A stretch of 64,000 bases of DNA from Serripes groenlandicus (Eukaryota > Mollusca > Bivalvia > Cardiida > Cardiidae). The stretch lies in assembly GCA_031761405.1 (NCBI GenBank), contig JASEVX010000003.1, positions 14,312,973 to 14,376,972 on the forward strand, in the 5' to 3' direction. Of the stretch, positions 10,926 to 63,852 are shown piece after piece (positions within the stretch are counted from its first letter, which is position 1; every line of letters begins with the position of its first letter). The notes under the pieces are model-generated. The model was given only the letters and a program-made list of their open reading frames with translations. It searched no databases and was not told where the DNA came from. A program made the translations under genes and the position numbers.

Positions 10926-11944
10926 TTTTTTTGGCCTAATGAAGTAGTCAAACTTGCGGTCAGCAGCCACCCAAGGGACATGTTAAAACTGGCTGCTTAA
11001 GACAGATGGCTGCTGATCACAAATTTCATGACTTGGTCAGATTTGTTTAAGTTTTGTCAATTCACATAATACATGTAACTGTTAGGAAAGTAATCATTTT
11101 CATTGCAAAAAGTAAATTGTCTTTTTAAATTTGGATAAAACATGTATGTGGAACTTTGATGTAGAAAAAAGTTAAAACAATTTCTGCATTTTCAACAGTG
11201 TTTTCAAAAATCGTCTTCTGCAAATAAATTCATTTTATGTGGAAATTATTTAAAATGTTACAATGTATTCCTGTTCATTTACAACATATCTCACAGCAGT
11301 CTGACTTACCCATTCTGCCAAGAAAATTTATTTATTACTATAAGCTCTAGCTTGTAATAACATTGTTATGACGATTTGTAGCCTTTATCTATCAATTATT
11401 TCATTGTGCTATATATTTTTTGGTTAAAACCGAAATACACAACTAACTTGCATATAAAATATTTTTTATTTGAAATTCGCCGAATAACGTATCTGGACAA
11501 AACAGAGTCGGAATATACGTCTAAATTTTGCACACCTTTTATCCGATGGTCTTTCAATTTAAAGTGGTATTGGGACTATCTAATGACTAGGGACTTCTCT
11601 AAGTGGAAATTTATTTTCATTCTAATATATTAATGAACTGTCTTTCGTTATAAAACGTTCATAAATTCTCTAATCTCTTTCACAAGTTTGACTATAAAAT
11701 TATGAAATATTATGAACAAGGTATATTCCAATTTATTTTGCTTTATTACTGAATGCACTAGATAAGCGTTTTATGGATTATGCAAGCATGCACTTCATTT
11801 GTTTGCTATGTGAATTTTGCCTTTCTTTTTTGAAATTTGTTCACATCATTGTGAAAAATGTTTGCTTTTCCTAATTGTGAAGTAGTCTTAATTCGGCCTC
11901 TAATATTGTAGGTGGATAGGCGCTGCAAATTATTTATATATACA
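10926..11944. other. 1 kb without a supported gene
   Basis: Only a weak M1-like arm (about 11190-11225). A GTAAGTC on the minus strand (near 11305) has no plausible exon behind it. Confidence 0.4.
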
Positions 11945-12003
11945 GTAGTAGAATGTCAGACTTTCAGACAAAAGGTCCCAGGTTCAAATCCTGTGATGAC
12001 ATG
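11945..12003 (+). other. tRNA-like B-box fragment
   Basis: GTAGAATGTCAGACTTTCAG followed by GGTTCAAATCC resembles the A and B boxes of a tRNA-derived SINE head. No acceptor stem is visible. Confidence 0.35.
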
Positions 12004-13314
12004 GTTTTGCCTTAAGTTAAAGGCTTTATGCCTTTTGTCAACACAAACCATGTAAGTACTGGTTTACCGTTTAATTTCCAGGAAGCAGACATTGAGCATG
12101 ATTGTTGTTAAAGCTAAAACTTGTTTTGCTATCAAAGTCAAATAAATAAGTTGAAACAAGATTATGATACTGTTGTGCAGTTATTTATCTTAATCTGAAT
12201 TGTCATTGCATGCTTGGAATAGAGTGTTATGAGGAAATGTACCCGTCTGAAAATGATGGCAATCAGACTTGGAGCATTACTTCACATTAATGCGCTAACT
12301 GCACTTGACAACTTTGCTGCATCCCTCTTTTCACTGTTTCTATTTCAAAATGCAATCACTACAGATGATTTCGCAAGGAATCATGCAACATTTCAATATT
12401 CTTGTACAAGGAAATATCATTATCAATGACCAATTTTACAAAGTGTATTGGCCGTTTCGACTTACCGTTTCAGCACTTCCACTTGGGCTAGGTGACCGTT
12501 GCACCGTGACTAATGCCATTATTGAAGCGTTTCAACACGCAGTGATCTGAAGAACGGAAATTCGTTCCAAATATCAGGGTTGTTTTAGTAAACAAATGCC
12601 ATTTCCTACTTTTAGCATCAATCTCACTTCCGCCTTATTTACCTTTACAATATTGACCCCGGAAGCAATCCGACGTCATTTCGCGCGAGCGCACCTGCTA
12701 CTTCCGCTTAGCAACAGTGGCTTTATTTAGAAACTTTATGGGGATTTTTACAATATTTAAATATAATCAACATCATTGATTGCTCCAGTTGCTGAAGTAA
12801 ATAGTTATATATATCTTATTTTAATTCAATTGCAATTTTATAATAAATCTATTTTCATTTTTAGCTAAAGTTCTACATAATCGTATAAAAATATCCATTG
12901 TAATGTGTATTCGTGTCAAATGTTTGTAATGAAGATGAAAACTTATTAGACTCATAATGAAAGACATTACAATAAATGTTTCAACTCAGCTACGAATGTT
13001 TTTTCTTATGTGTATTGTTTGTATATGTATGCTTTCACTATTTTGTCAAACTTCAATGGCAAAGGTTTATTTTTCACACATTTTCTTGTCAGTTTATCAT
13101 CTTGTCACTTGTTTATCACAATATGGAAATTACCAAAAGGAAAGGGACTGTCTACATATTATTGGATTACATCAAGTTCATTTCATATGGTTAATTAGGA
13201 AAATATTTTGGGCATGGCAATGCCGGAAAAATCTACGCTAGTCAATATCTCTGAGAATGTTATTTCTATTTTCTGACAGCATATCTGATTGGGCAATGTA
13301 ATATAAGTATAGCT
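12004..13314. other. intergenic; one CpG-rich island-like patch
   Basis: Short overlapping frames, including Phe/Cys-rich ones at 12957-13241, show no domain. The patch at 12655-12720 is the only GC-rich part. Confidence 0.4.
12655..12720. promoter_or_regulatory. promoter-like cluster of CpG motifs
   Basis: GACGTCA (CRE-like), TCGCGCGAGCGCAC (near an NRF1 site) and two ACTTCCG-type ETS sites sit within 66 bp in an otherwise AT-rich area. Which gene it would serve is unknown. Confidence 0.3.
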
Positions 13315-14316
13315 GGTGCTACCTATTTCGGGTAAACATTTATTATATGTTGTGATCGGTGAATAATTCCCCGCGAACTGCAGTTAGCCCCTTGCTTGCA
13401 GCACGATCAGTTATTTACGTCAATTACGAGTCCTACCGACCTAAGCAAAGAAAATAAAAATCATCATCAGGTTAAGCTTATACTTAACTTTAAAATATAG
13501 CCAAGATTTTACATCCATGAAAATGTGATGACAGGTACAACAAATAATCAACTTGCCCTTCATAAAGTACTTCAAATAAAACGATTCCACAATTCACGGA
13601 ACTACATTTGTGACAAGCCAAACTAACGTTTCCTATAATTTCTGTCGTTTTCCTTTTGGTTCATTTAGTTTAAACTTATTTATTTTACATCGATTGTGAA
13701 ACAAAAACAAACAAAAAATCCCAAAGTCAGGACCCGCACATCACGGGACTCGAACCAGGGACCTTTGATACAAGAGGCCGACGCTCTACCTCTGCACCAC
13801 TTATAGAATGACATCATAATATGATTATAGGTGCTACCTATTTCGGGTAAACATTTATTATATGTTGTGATCGGTGAATAATTCCCAGTGAACTGCAGTT
13901 AGCCCCTTGCTTGCAGCACGATCAGTTATTTACGTCAATTACGAGTCCTACCGACCTAAGCAAAGAAAATAAAAATCATCATCAGGTTAAGCTTATATTT
14001 AACTTTAAAATATAGCCAAGATTTTACATCCATGAAATTATGATGACAGGTACAACAAATAATCAACTTGCCCTTCATAAAGTACTTCAAATAAAACGAT
14101 TCCATAATTTACGGAACTACATTTGTGACAAGTCAAACTAACATACAATGTTTCGAACCAAATACAATGAATTAACAAATCAAAATACCAGAACAAAAAC
14201 AAAAAAAACAAAAACAAAGAAAAGTCAGGACCCGCTCATCACGGGACTCGAACCAGGGACCTTTGATACAAGAGGCCGACGCTCTACCTCTGCACCACTA
14301 ATAGAATGACGTCACT
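13315..14316 (-). repeat. tandem duplication of a ~500-bp module with a tRNA-like end
   Basis: 13315-13830 and 13831-14316 both begin GTGCTACCTATTTCGGGTAA and end in a tRNA-like block on the minus strand (13725-13803 and 14222-14302). That block has an A box like TGCAGAGGTAGAGCGTCGGC and a B box GGTTCGAGTCC. It reads as a tRNA-derived SINE head. Folding was not tested, and a functional tRNA is unlikely because the two copies sit in a repeat. Confidence 0.65.
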
Positions 14317-14861
14317 TTTATGACGTCATATTACAGAAATTTGGATTTATAACTTCCGGAAAGTCAAAAAACCCTTACAAGTTTTTATTTGAACTCGTTT
14401 TAGAATTAGACGACGAGTGTTATTACACGCAAATTATCACACATAAAATAACTTGTGCTTGTTCCTTTATCGTGTATGTATTATCATATTTAATTATTTC
14501 CTCTAGAAGTTTTTTTTGTTTCGATATTTTCTTTTCATCCAATGAAAACGTACGAGTATCGTGACTGCGTATCACTGCATCGAAAAGTTCGCTCTGGACA
14601 CAATTTTAGGAAAGACGGTATAGCAATTTTTTGCAAAGTTCATACACATTACCTATTGACGGGAAACATCGCCGGCTTCGCCGTCGATTTGTTTACCCAT
14701 ATTACAGGAATTTGGATTTATAACTTCCAGAATGTCAAAGGTCAAAAAACCCTTACTAGTTTTATTTGAACTCGTTTTAGAAATAGACGACGAGTGTTAT
14801 TAAATGGAAATTATCACACATAAAATTACTTGTGCTCGTTCCTTTATCGAGTACGTATTAT

Positions 14862-17282
14862 CATTAGGCCTATAATAAAATATGATTTGTTTCCCCTCCC
14901 GCGACCGACCCGAGAAAAGGGCCGCGACCCTAAAGTTTTTATTGCCATCCGAATTTAAATTTTATTATATTTAAAAAAAAAAAAAAAAAAAAAAAAAATA
15001 TTTGGTAAAAAAGTTCGAAAAAACTCGGACCGAAAGTTGAGTACGAATAATATTAGTACGAATCAAGTTAATTCTGGTTCCCTGTATTGATTTTATAAAG
15101 GTTTATGTTGAAATTGGTAGAAAAAGCCGGAAACCAGCAATCAAAATGGAGCACGCAATTTGTGTAACTGTAAATTTGACAAAACAAAAGACTGAATACA
15201 AAAAAGTATTGATTTCTAAGCGTATTACTCGCGCAAGTCCGAAACTGTCCTTGTCAGATATTCTGGATGAAGTTGTTGGGGACCTCGAGATTGATGACGA
15301 TGTTAATTCTGCGTTAGATCACCGCAAATTCACGGCGAGTCTTTCGGAGACAGAGCATTCGGCCCCATTTACGATGGAACCGGACGAACTTTTCGGGACT
15401 GCAATTGAGTTTAATGACAAAATTAGATTCGTTAACTTCAACATTATAACAAAAGATGAGACAACAGACACAAACAACAATAAATGTGATAATGTTAATG
15501 CATTTAAACTTTTAATGTCAGCTAATGAGAACACTATCGGACAAAAACCAACAGAAATAACAGAAATAACAGAAACAACAGCCAAGGACAAATTACACAA
15601 TACAGTTTGCAAACATTTAATAGATGGAAAATGTTTTTTTCCTTTTACAATGAACCCAATCGATGTTAAAAAACATGTGACTTCAATCAGTAATTCGCTA
15701 TGGTACATGGATGGAAACTCTACCAAAGTTATGGAACGATCAGTCCACCTACCTACTAAAGTTAAGCCTATACCCGACAGGTTTGTAGATGTTGAATATT
15801 TAATAAACATACTGCTAAAAAAAGTTTTTGTTTCTGTTTATATTATCAAAGTCAGGTCATTTGCGTGTGAACTGTCAGAAAGAAAACTTTTTTTATATTC
15901 TGACATGTAAGATACAAGCTTAAATTAAAACAAAACATGGAATCAAACCTGTGACCTTTTTAATTCTGACTTGTCTGTTCTAACATCTGTCAGAGCTGAT
16001 GAAACATGATGAAAATAGTAGTTTTTTAGAATTCATAAGTAAAAAAAAGGTAAGTTGAAAAAGTTGGTTAATAAAACACAATTTGCATGAACAAAAGCCC
16101 GAAAGTTTTGTAACAAACCAAGATGTCTATACAGTAAGAAGTCCTTGACTCTCAGAGACTCAAGATCATTGAGCCGTAGAATGGACAAGTTTGACTACAG
16201 CTGTGGTGCTCAAGTTATACCAGAAGGTATTTACGAAGAAATTTAAAGTACAAACAGTTCTAATTCATACCTGAAGTTGAGAAAACTATTGTTTTACCAT
16301 TTAATACATTTTTAACAGCTTTCATTCATATTTGTTTGTACATATTTAAATGGTATTAAAGCTTTAATTCTCCTCTATTTGTCTCAATTTAATAAAATAT
16401 ATAGTTTTCATAAGTGTGGATACCTAGCATTTTAAACTTTAAATTCTATAAATTTTTCTATAAAGGTGATGCTTTGAATGGTATTATTACTGCGAGACTA
16501 CAAATGTCCTGTGAAACCCCAGTTGAGTTTGCCTTTTATGCTTCAAGTTACGGCAGAGGAGATGTGTGTGCTCACTGTGCCGAAGTAGGAGCCGAAAAGA
16601 ACCCCGAGCTCAGCCGTCAATACCGTGTTGTTCTGCCTGTGTGTCAAGCGTGCATTAACCTTAAAAAGGACATTCCAAAACGAAACCCGATTAAATAAAC
16701 TTTGAATAAATGTACTCCAAAGGGAAGATAAATACATACATGCACATACATGTTTTGTTTTATTAAGATCACAGAAACAATTTTGAGATGTTTTTTTTAA
16801 ATCTGTTTAGATTGTTTGGACACAAGGATGTTTTTCTATTAAAGTGAAATTTTCTGTCTTCATTTTTAATTTAAGTAGATGTTAAATGCCAGGACTCTGT
16901 TTATTAATAGTTTTGAATCTTTATTAACAGTTTTTAATTTGTTTTAACACATGTTTAATCTGTTCACAAAATTTATTGCATAATATTTAATTCATGGAAC
17001 AAAAGTATTACATTTGGTAACATAAGATTTACATATTAAAGATAATTGTACAACAATAATATTGATATGAAAAGTATTCTAGTCACTAAAGTCTATTAAA
17101 TCTAGTCAAGTTATTCTGAGTTATTTTTTTACAGCAACAATTAGCCAAATACATGTCCTTTAATAATTAAAATAAAAATAAAATATTTTAAATAAAAAAA
17201 ATATTTTACCTACCTACCTACCCTACCCTAATTGGCAAGGGTCGCGGGAGGGGAAACAAAGATATTTTTAAGGTTGGCCTTA
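14862..17282 (+). mobile_element. 2.4-kb element with inverted termini carrying the 319-residue gene
   Basis: Left GTTTCCCCTCCCGCGACC (from 14889) is mirrored on the right by GGTCGCGGGAGGGGAAAC (to 17255). Outward, AAGGCC-like and AAAATAT-like stretches also match, so the inverted repeat is about 40 bp and imperfect. The element interrupts the second copy of a local repeat whose uninterrupted first copy is at 14335-14705, which locates both edges. No clean target duplication could be fixed. Left interior has a poly-A run (14971-14998), right interior a run of CCTAC repeats (17206-17230). Confidence 0.65.
15146..16698 (+). CDS. three-exon gene for a 319-residue zinc-ribbon-like protein inside a TIR element
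   Basis: Exon 1 is 15146-15780 (donor GTTTGT, phase 2), exon 2 is 16135-16226 (acceptor TATACAG, donor GTATTT, phase 1), and exon 3 is 16466-16698, ending in TAA with AATAAA close behind. The phases agree and the join is 319 residues. Residues 1-211 are poorly ordered, with an acidic patch (about 39-52), NAFKLLMSAN (118-127) and CKHLIDGKCFFPF (155-167). Residues 213-243 contain TLRDSRSLSRRMDKFDYSCG. The C-terminus has two CxxC knuckles (C277/C280 and C302/C305), also C235 and C258, and ends KRNPIK, which is consistent with a zinc ribbon. The arrangement resembles uncharacterised multi-copy molluscan proteins as I recall them. No DDE transposase or reverse transcriptase motif is seen. It lies wholly between inverted repeats, so it is either the element's own gene or captured cargo. 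Confidence 0.65.
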
Positions 17283-17500
17283 TGTATTTAATTATTTTCT
17301 CTAGAATTTTTTTTTTTTTCGATATTTTCTTTTCATCCAATCAAAACGTAGCACTGTAGCCAAATCGTGACTGCATCGGAAAATCCATTCTGGACACAAT
17401 TTTTGGAAAGACGGTATATCAAAATTTTGCAAAGTTCATACACATTACCTATTGACGGGAAACATCGCCGGCTTCGCCGTCGATTAGTTTACCCGTATTA

Positions 17501-18085
17501 TGTCATTTATGTGCAAGGAAAATGAATCATTCTGGTTTATCAAGTTATAAAGAAATCTTGTATGTTATTGTATGAAAATAATTTATTTTTAAGATATTTT
17601 AATGTTCATACAAACCAAGCGCAGTCAAATAAAAGGCATAATGAAAGCCCTATTGTAAAATTGAACTGTACCCTCAATTCATCCGGGCTGAAACTTTGAA
17701 GAGATAAACAACTTGGGCACAGCATCTGGTCTCAAAAGTGTATAAAGTTGATCACTTGGTCTGCAAAGTCTAAAAGCATCTGCTCAGTTCAGTGTTCATG
17801 TGTATTCTCTCCTGATTTCCAGGAAGTCATGCACATGCGAAAATGATGGCTGCCACTTCTAGCCTAGGGGGCGTCCCAAAACCCTCCTACCTTCTAGGGA
17901 GATGTAAATCAGATTATATCACAACACATCTGTTTAAGGGCTAATCTGTTGTAGTTTGTATTTCAAGGTTCGGGTTCAAAAACAATCTGCATGGCGTAAA
18001 TATATAATAGTTATAAATGAAATCCCACTTTTGTTTAATGATATGATCTAAGTGCATCCAGTTATCAGTGATTACTAGCTAATAG
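17501..18085. other. no gene seen
   Basis: Unrecognised sequence; no frame above 60 codons. Confidence 0.4.
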
Positions 18086-18089
18086 GGTA

Positions 18090-18212
18090 GTGTGTAAAGG
18101 CAAATGTAAATGTTGTCACGTCATTTGCATATCAGAAGACTATATAACCAATGCAAATGATGTGACAAATGTTACATTTGCCTTTCACATTGACAACTAC
18201 TATCTGTTATAA
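18090..18212. mobile_element. short foldback element, about 120 bp
   Basis: AAAGGCAAATGTAAATGTTG is mirrored by CAAATGTTACATTTGCCTTT, and TCATTTGCAT by ATGCAAATGA, around a 20-bp loop. Confidence 0.65.
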
Positions 18213-18275
18213 ATTAATACCAAATTATTAAAAGAAATCTTTATTTTTTACATTTTACATAGATACTTGGTTTCT

Positions 18276-19325
18276 TTTTAGCTCACCTGAGCTTTGCTCA
18301 AGGTGAGTTATTGTGATCGCCTTTTGTCCGGCGTCCGGCGTCCATCGTGCGTCGTGCATCAACTTCTTCGCCTCAGTAACCAGTGGGTCAATTTGGATGA
18401 AACTTCACAGAAAGCATCCTCTCAATGACCTCACCAGAATTCCTTCAAATTTTTGGGATCCATGCAAAATTCTGGTTTCCATGGCAACGAAACCGAAAAA
18501 ACTTCAAAATTCTTCTTCTCCCGAATTGGTTGGCAGATTTTCAAATAATTTTGTAGAAATGTTCCTTGGATGACCCTCTATCAGATTCCTTCAAGCCGTG
18601 TTGATTGGTCGAAAAACATGGCCGCCAGGGGGGGCGGGGCTATTTTGCCTTATATGGCTATAGTGAAAACTTAAAAAATCTTCTCCTCCGAAAGTGTAAG
18701 GCCGATTTTCAAATAATTTTGTAGAAATGTTCCTTGGGTGACCCTCTATCAGATTCCTTCAAGCCATGTTGATTGGTCGAAAAACATGGCCGCCAGGGGG
18801 GGCGGGGCTATTTTGCCTTATATGGCTATAGTGCAAACTTAAAAAATCTTCTCCTCCAAAAGTGTCAGGCCGATTTTCAAATAATTTTGTAGAAATGTTC
18901 CTTGGGTGATCAGATTCCTTCAAGCCATGTTGATTGGTCAAAAAACATGGCCGCCAGGGGGCGGGGCTATTTTGCCTTTTATGGCTATAATGAAAACTTA
19001 AAAAATCTTCTCCTCCATAAGTGTCAGGCCGATTTTCAAATAATTTTGTAGAAATGTTTCTTGGGTGACCCTCTATCAGATTCCTTCAAGCAATGTTGAT
19101 TGGTCGAAAAACATGGCCGCCAGGGGGCGGGGGCTATTTTGCCTTATATGGCCAAAGTATAAACTTAAAAAATCTTCAACATCTTCTCCTCAGTAACCAG
19201 TAGGTCAATTGGGATGAAACTTCACAGAAAGCATCCTCTTAATGACCTCACTAGAATTTCTTCAAATTTTTTGGGATCCATACAGAATTCTGGTTTCCAT
19301 GGCAACGAAACGAAAAAGTAAAAAA
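18276..19325 (-). mobile_element. R1 repeat, inverted, with five ~180-bp tandem units
   Basis: Starts TTTTAGCTCACCTGAGC. Units share CCTTCAAGCCATGTTGATTG, AAAACATGGCCGCCAGGGGG and TTTTGCCTTATATGGCTATA. Units are very similar, so expansion is recent. Right end merges into a truncated M1 copy. Confidence 0.75.
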
Positions 19326-19406
19326 ATCCTTCTTCTGCCACACAGATTTCCATTGTTGTTTGTAGCATATGAGTCAAAGTGTGTCTATATTTGGGAAAGG
19401 GTTAAG
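19326..19406 (-). mobile_element. M1 MITE right-end fragment
   Basis: GTGTCTATATTTGGGAAAGG then GTTAA. Confidence 0.55.
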
Positions 19407-19621
19407 ATAGTCTTCTCAAACATCTTTGGTTAGAAATCAAGTGTAACATGTACATGTAGTCTACTTAAAAGAGACATCAAAAGTGGTCTAAATGAGGTAA
19501 AGGGTTTGATAATTAGAATGATAGTGACACATTTCAATAAATAACTGGAGTTATGAATTGGGTAGAAGCATACCTGGAGGACCAAATACAAGCAATATTA
19601 GTTTCTAAGTCAAAACATATA

Positions 19622-21772
19622 TACACTGGCACTCCTCTATAACACTGTACTTGGGAGCCATGGTCTTGCACAGTGATATATACGGGGTTAAATTGATAAC
19701 GCTGTTCCAAAAATCCGTCGGGTCATTACCCCACCCACCTGCATATACTAATTCAATTGCAAAGAGAGAGTGTTTTTGGCTAAAACAAGCTTGCAAGATA
19801 TATTTACCCGTTTCTTTGACATTTGATAGATGTATCAGGGGTCGAATTTAAGCTCGCATACTCGCGAATATTGAAAGTGCAAATTTCAATTGGCATGGTG
19901 AGATTTCAGGCACAAGCAGATTATTGCAAGTGAAATGTTTAGACCGAATATTATAATACGCATTTCTAATCATCAATCTATTACAGGGTTAATTATTTGA
20001 CAATTCGCGTTAATTGTAGTGAACTTTCGAGATTTGTTTTGCAATATTTGCGGAAGTTTACAATTGATACATGTCTCGTGCGCATGCCTATTCAACGGCC
20101 CCAATATTGATGACGTTTACTGCATACATTTGAGCTAAATAGTTTTAATACGAAAAAAACCCATGAATGGGTTTTTTCGCTTATAGTTAACAGGTGTGAG
20201 ATTTTTTTTTTTTTTTTTTTTTTTCAATAACCCATGAAGCTTTCTGAAATGAAACTGGCCAAATCCATGGGGGCCGCCATTTTGGCTATGTATAAAATGA
20301 GCCGAGAAACATGGATTGAAAAAAAATTATTGTCGTCTTTTTAATATTTTTTTTTAAATCGATAATTTGGGTATGTATAAAATGACACGAAAAAAAAACA
20401 CGGATTTTTTAAAATTATTGTCGTCTTTTTAATATATATTTTTTTTAAATCGATATTTATTAAAGTGCTGTGTTTTGGGGGAATTAACATTAAAATAAAT
20501 GGAACTCTGTAAGAAATATGTTTTCCCGTTCGTCAAAAAAATGACAGCATTAGACTTCTACCCCTGAACCTAAATGTTGACTGTATCGTATCCAAAGAAG
20601 GACGTGACGTCATTTCCGTAACACTTCATCTTGGCGTAACGTCAATGGAGCGACGTCGTTTCCCGCAAAAAAGTGGTATCAACATGAAATACCCCAAATT
20701 CCTATACATGAGCTATTTATCAAACATTGTGGCAAAAGGATAACTTTCTCATAAGGAGCAATTGTTCTTTTAGATACAATCTTTCCCTAAATCGTCTGTT
20801 GCAAAGGCATCAGAAACCGTATCTAATAGGGAAAGGGTTTAGCAGAAATGTGACCCCTTACATCATCCAGTCATATTGACTGGTTGAAAAAGGCAGTTGC
20901 CAGTTGGCATCAGCAAAGAGCTGATCTTTTTGCTTCTTTACCATAATGCAGGTGATCGATTAAGGATCATCTTGGCCATCATGTTTTAACCTCGTTCATT
21001 ATAAATGTATTCCTTGATTTTCTGAAAGTCTTTACTTTATTATTTTCTGTTCGTAATAATAGACGACAGCAATACGAATTCCAAATATTTTTTGATAATG
21101 CACAAAACATGACATTAACATTATTATTGTCTAGTCAATTACTTATAAATCCTTTTTTATGGCCAAAGTATGCTCTTTAATTTTTGTTTATAATTATCTT
21201 GCGTTTTTTCGTAAATAGGTAGCACCTATAGATATATTATACATATCGCAAATATGATTGGCTGGAATAGTCACATGTATATTTTGGGTTTTCCCAAGTT
21301 GTATTCACTACGGAGATGAAAAAAATGGATGACATTCAGACAACATTTTGCACAAATACGATTGACTGGAATGGTCACGTGTATAAATGTTCACGTGTAT
21401 ATTTTCGTGTTTTCCAAGTTGTATTCACGGAAGGTTGTTTGTTACATTATGAAGTTTGAAATTGAGATTGCTCGTTTGTAACACCATGACGGCTGCTCTC
21501 GTTTAAAGTTGTATCAGTTTTAAAGGTGACTGAACACAATAAGCGTAATGCACAAACAATAATTACACCCGATATCGATTTTATATCTGTCTATTGTCAT
21601 TATGCAAACACCCGCTTGATAACAGTATCAATTTTGTTATCTGTCTATTGTTTTAATATTTAAAGCGTTATGCAAATAGCCGCTCGATAACAATATCAAT
21701 TTTTATAGCAAGTCCAGTGTTATAACGGGATCCGCTTTAAAACGGAGAGTTTTATAGAGGAGTGCCAGTGTA
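19622..21772. mobile_element. 2.15-kb non-coding element with 21-bp perfect TIRs flanked by TA
   Basis: CACTGGCACTCCTCTATAA (19624-19642) is mirrored by TTATAGAGGAGTGCCAGTG (21752-21770), with TA on both outer sides. TA duplication is the hallmark of Tc1/mariner-type insertion. No transposase frame. Near the right end an AATAGACAGATA-type motif is repeated. It includes a perfect hairpin (20152-20182) and a poly-T run (20207-20224). Confidence 0.7.
20595..20665. promoter_or_regulatory. GACGTCA-type motif cluster
   Basis: GTGACGTCATTTCCG, GTAACGTCAATGG and GACGTCGTTTCCCGC lie within 70 bp, 1.5 kb before exon 1 of the EFCAB5-like gene but inside the TA-flanked element. A promoter role is only a possibility. 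Confidence 0.2.
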
Positions 21773-21810
21773 GTAGGTCTGAACTTAAAAAAAATATCAA
21801 TTCTTAAATT

Positions 21811-22040
21811 ATAACCCTTTCCCTCATATAGACGCTCTCTGACGCCTCTGCAGCAGACAGCTTTTTGAAAACATAGTGACAAAAGAAGAAATTGCACAAA
21901 ACATGCAATTTCTCCTTTTGCCACAATGTTTTCCACTTTTTGTCATAGGTTATCCATTCAATTATAGAGATTTTCTATTTACTGACAAAATACGTTCAAA
22001 GTTGTATGCTGCAGAATTGTCGTATGAGGGAAAGGGGTAA
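21811..22040 (+). mobile_element. M1 MITE, full length, just upstream of exon 1
   Basis: 230 bp; left target site ATAA. Ends 78 bp before the exon 1 acceptor site. Confidence 0.85.
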
Positions 22041-22117
22041 AATAAGACCTAGAGTAGATGAATATGTGTTGTTCTAGGAGTTTGGGTTGCAACATTTTCT
22101 TGTTTGTATCGTTTTAG

Positions 22118-63417
<41,300 letters not shown>

Positions 63418-63421
<4 letters not shown>

Positions 63422-63647
63422 CCCTTTCCCACATACAACAATTTTGCAGCAGACGACTTTGAAAACATTCCCGAAAAAAATTGAATGCTCCCTTTGAATG
63501 AAAGTATAACAATTGAATAGAGTTGAAAACATGGTGACAAAAGGAGAAATTGCTTGTATTGAGAAATTTCTTCTTTTGTTGACATGTTTTCAAAAAGCTG
63601 TCTGCTGCAAGGGCATCAGAAAGCGTCTATATGAGGGAAAGGGTTAA
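63418..63647 (-). mobile_element. M1 MITE, 230 bp, sharing a TTAA
   Basis: TTAACCCTTTCCCACATACA to ATGAGGGAAAGGGTTAA; more diverged than its neighbour. Confidence 0.88.
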
Positions 63648-63852
63648 TATCTTCTACTGAGTTGAGACGTGATAATTCACTTGATAATGACACAGGCCAT
63701 CAATCTGGGGGTTGTGAGTTTAAACTCGGGCTCAGCCATAGATTCTTTCTGATGATTGACAAATCTCATTATGACAAATGACAAGCAACATTGGTCTTCG
63801 ACCAATAGGCTTTAAGTTGTCTTTTCAAAATGTGGAAAGTTAGCCAGTTGCC

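Larger units (their letters stand above)
14335..17500 (+). repeat. two direct repeat copies, second split by the TIR element
   Basis: Copy 1 is 14335-14705. Copy 2 starts near 14705 and continues after the inserted element at 17282-17500. Shared landmarks are GGAATTTGGATTTATAACTT, TTCGATATTTTCTTTTCATC, and the closing GGGAAACATCGCCGGCTTCG. Divergence is a few percent by eye. Confidence 0.75.

Noticed and set aside
12957..13241. Overlapping Cys/Phe-rich frames as a secreted peptide gene
   Set aside because: Three frames overlap, composition follows AT-rich sequence, and no cysteine pattern or splice support is seen.
13725..14302. Two tRNA-like blocks as functional tRNA genes
   Set aside because: They lie in a duplicated repeat module, and I could not draw an acceptor stem; a SINE head is more likely.
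15319..15810. 163-codon minus-strand frame
   Set aside because: Mirror of exon 1 of the 319-residue gene, which has the matching splice sites and phase.
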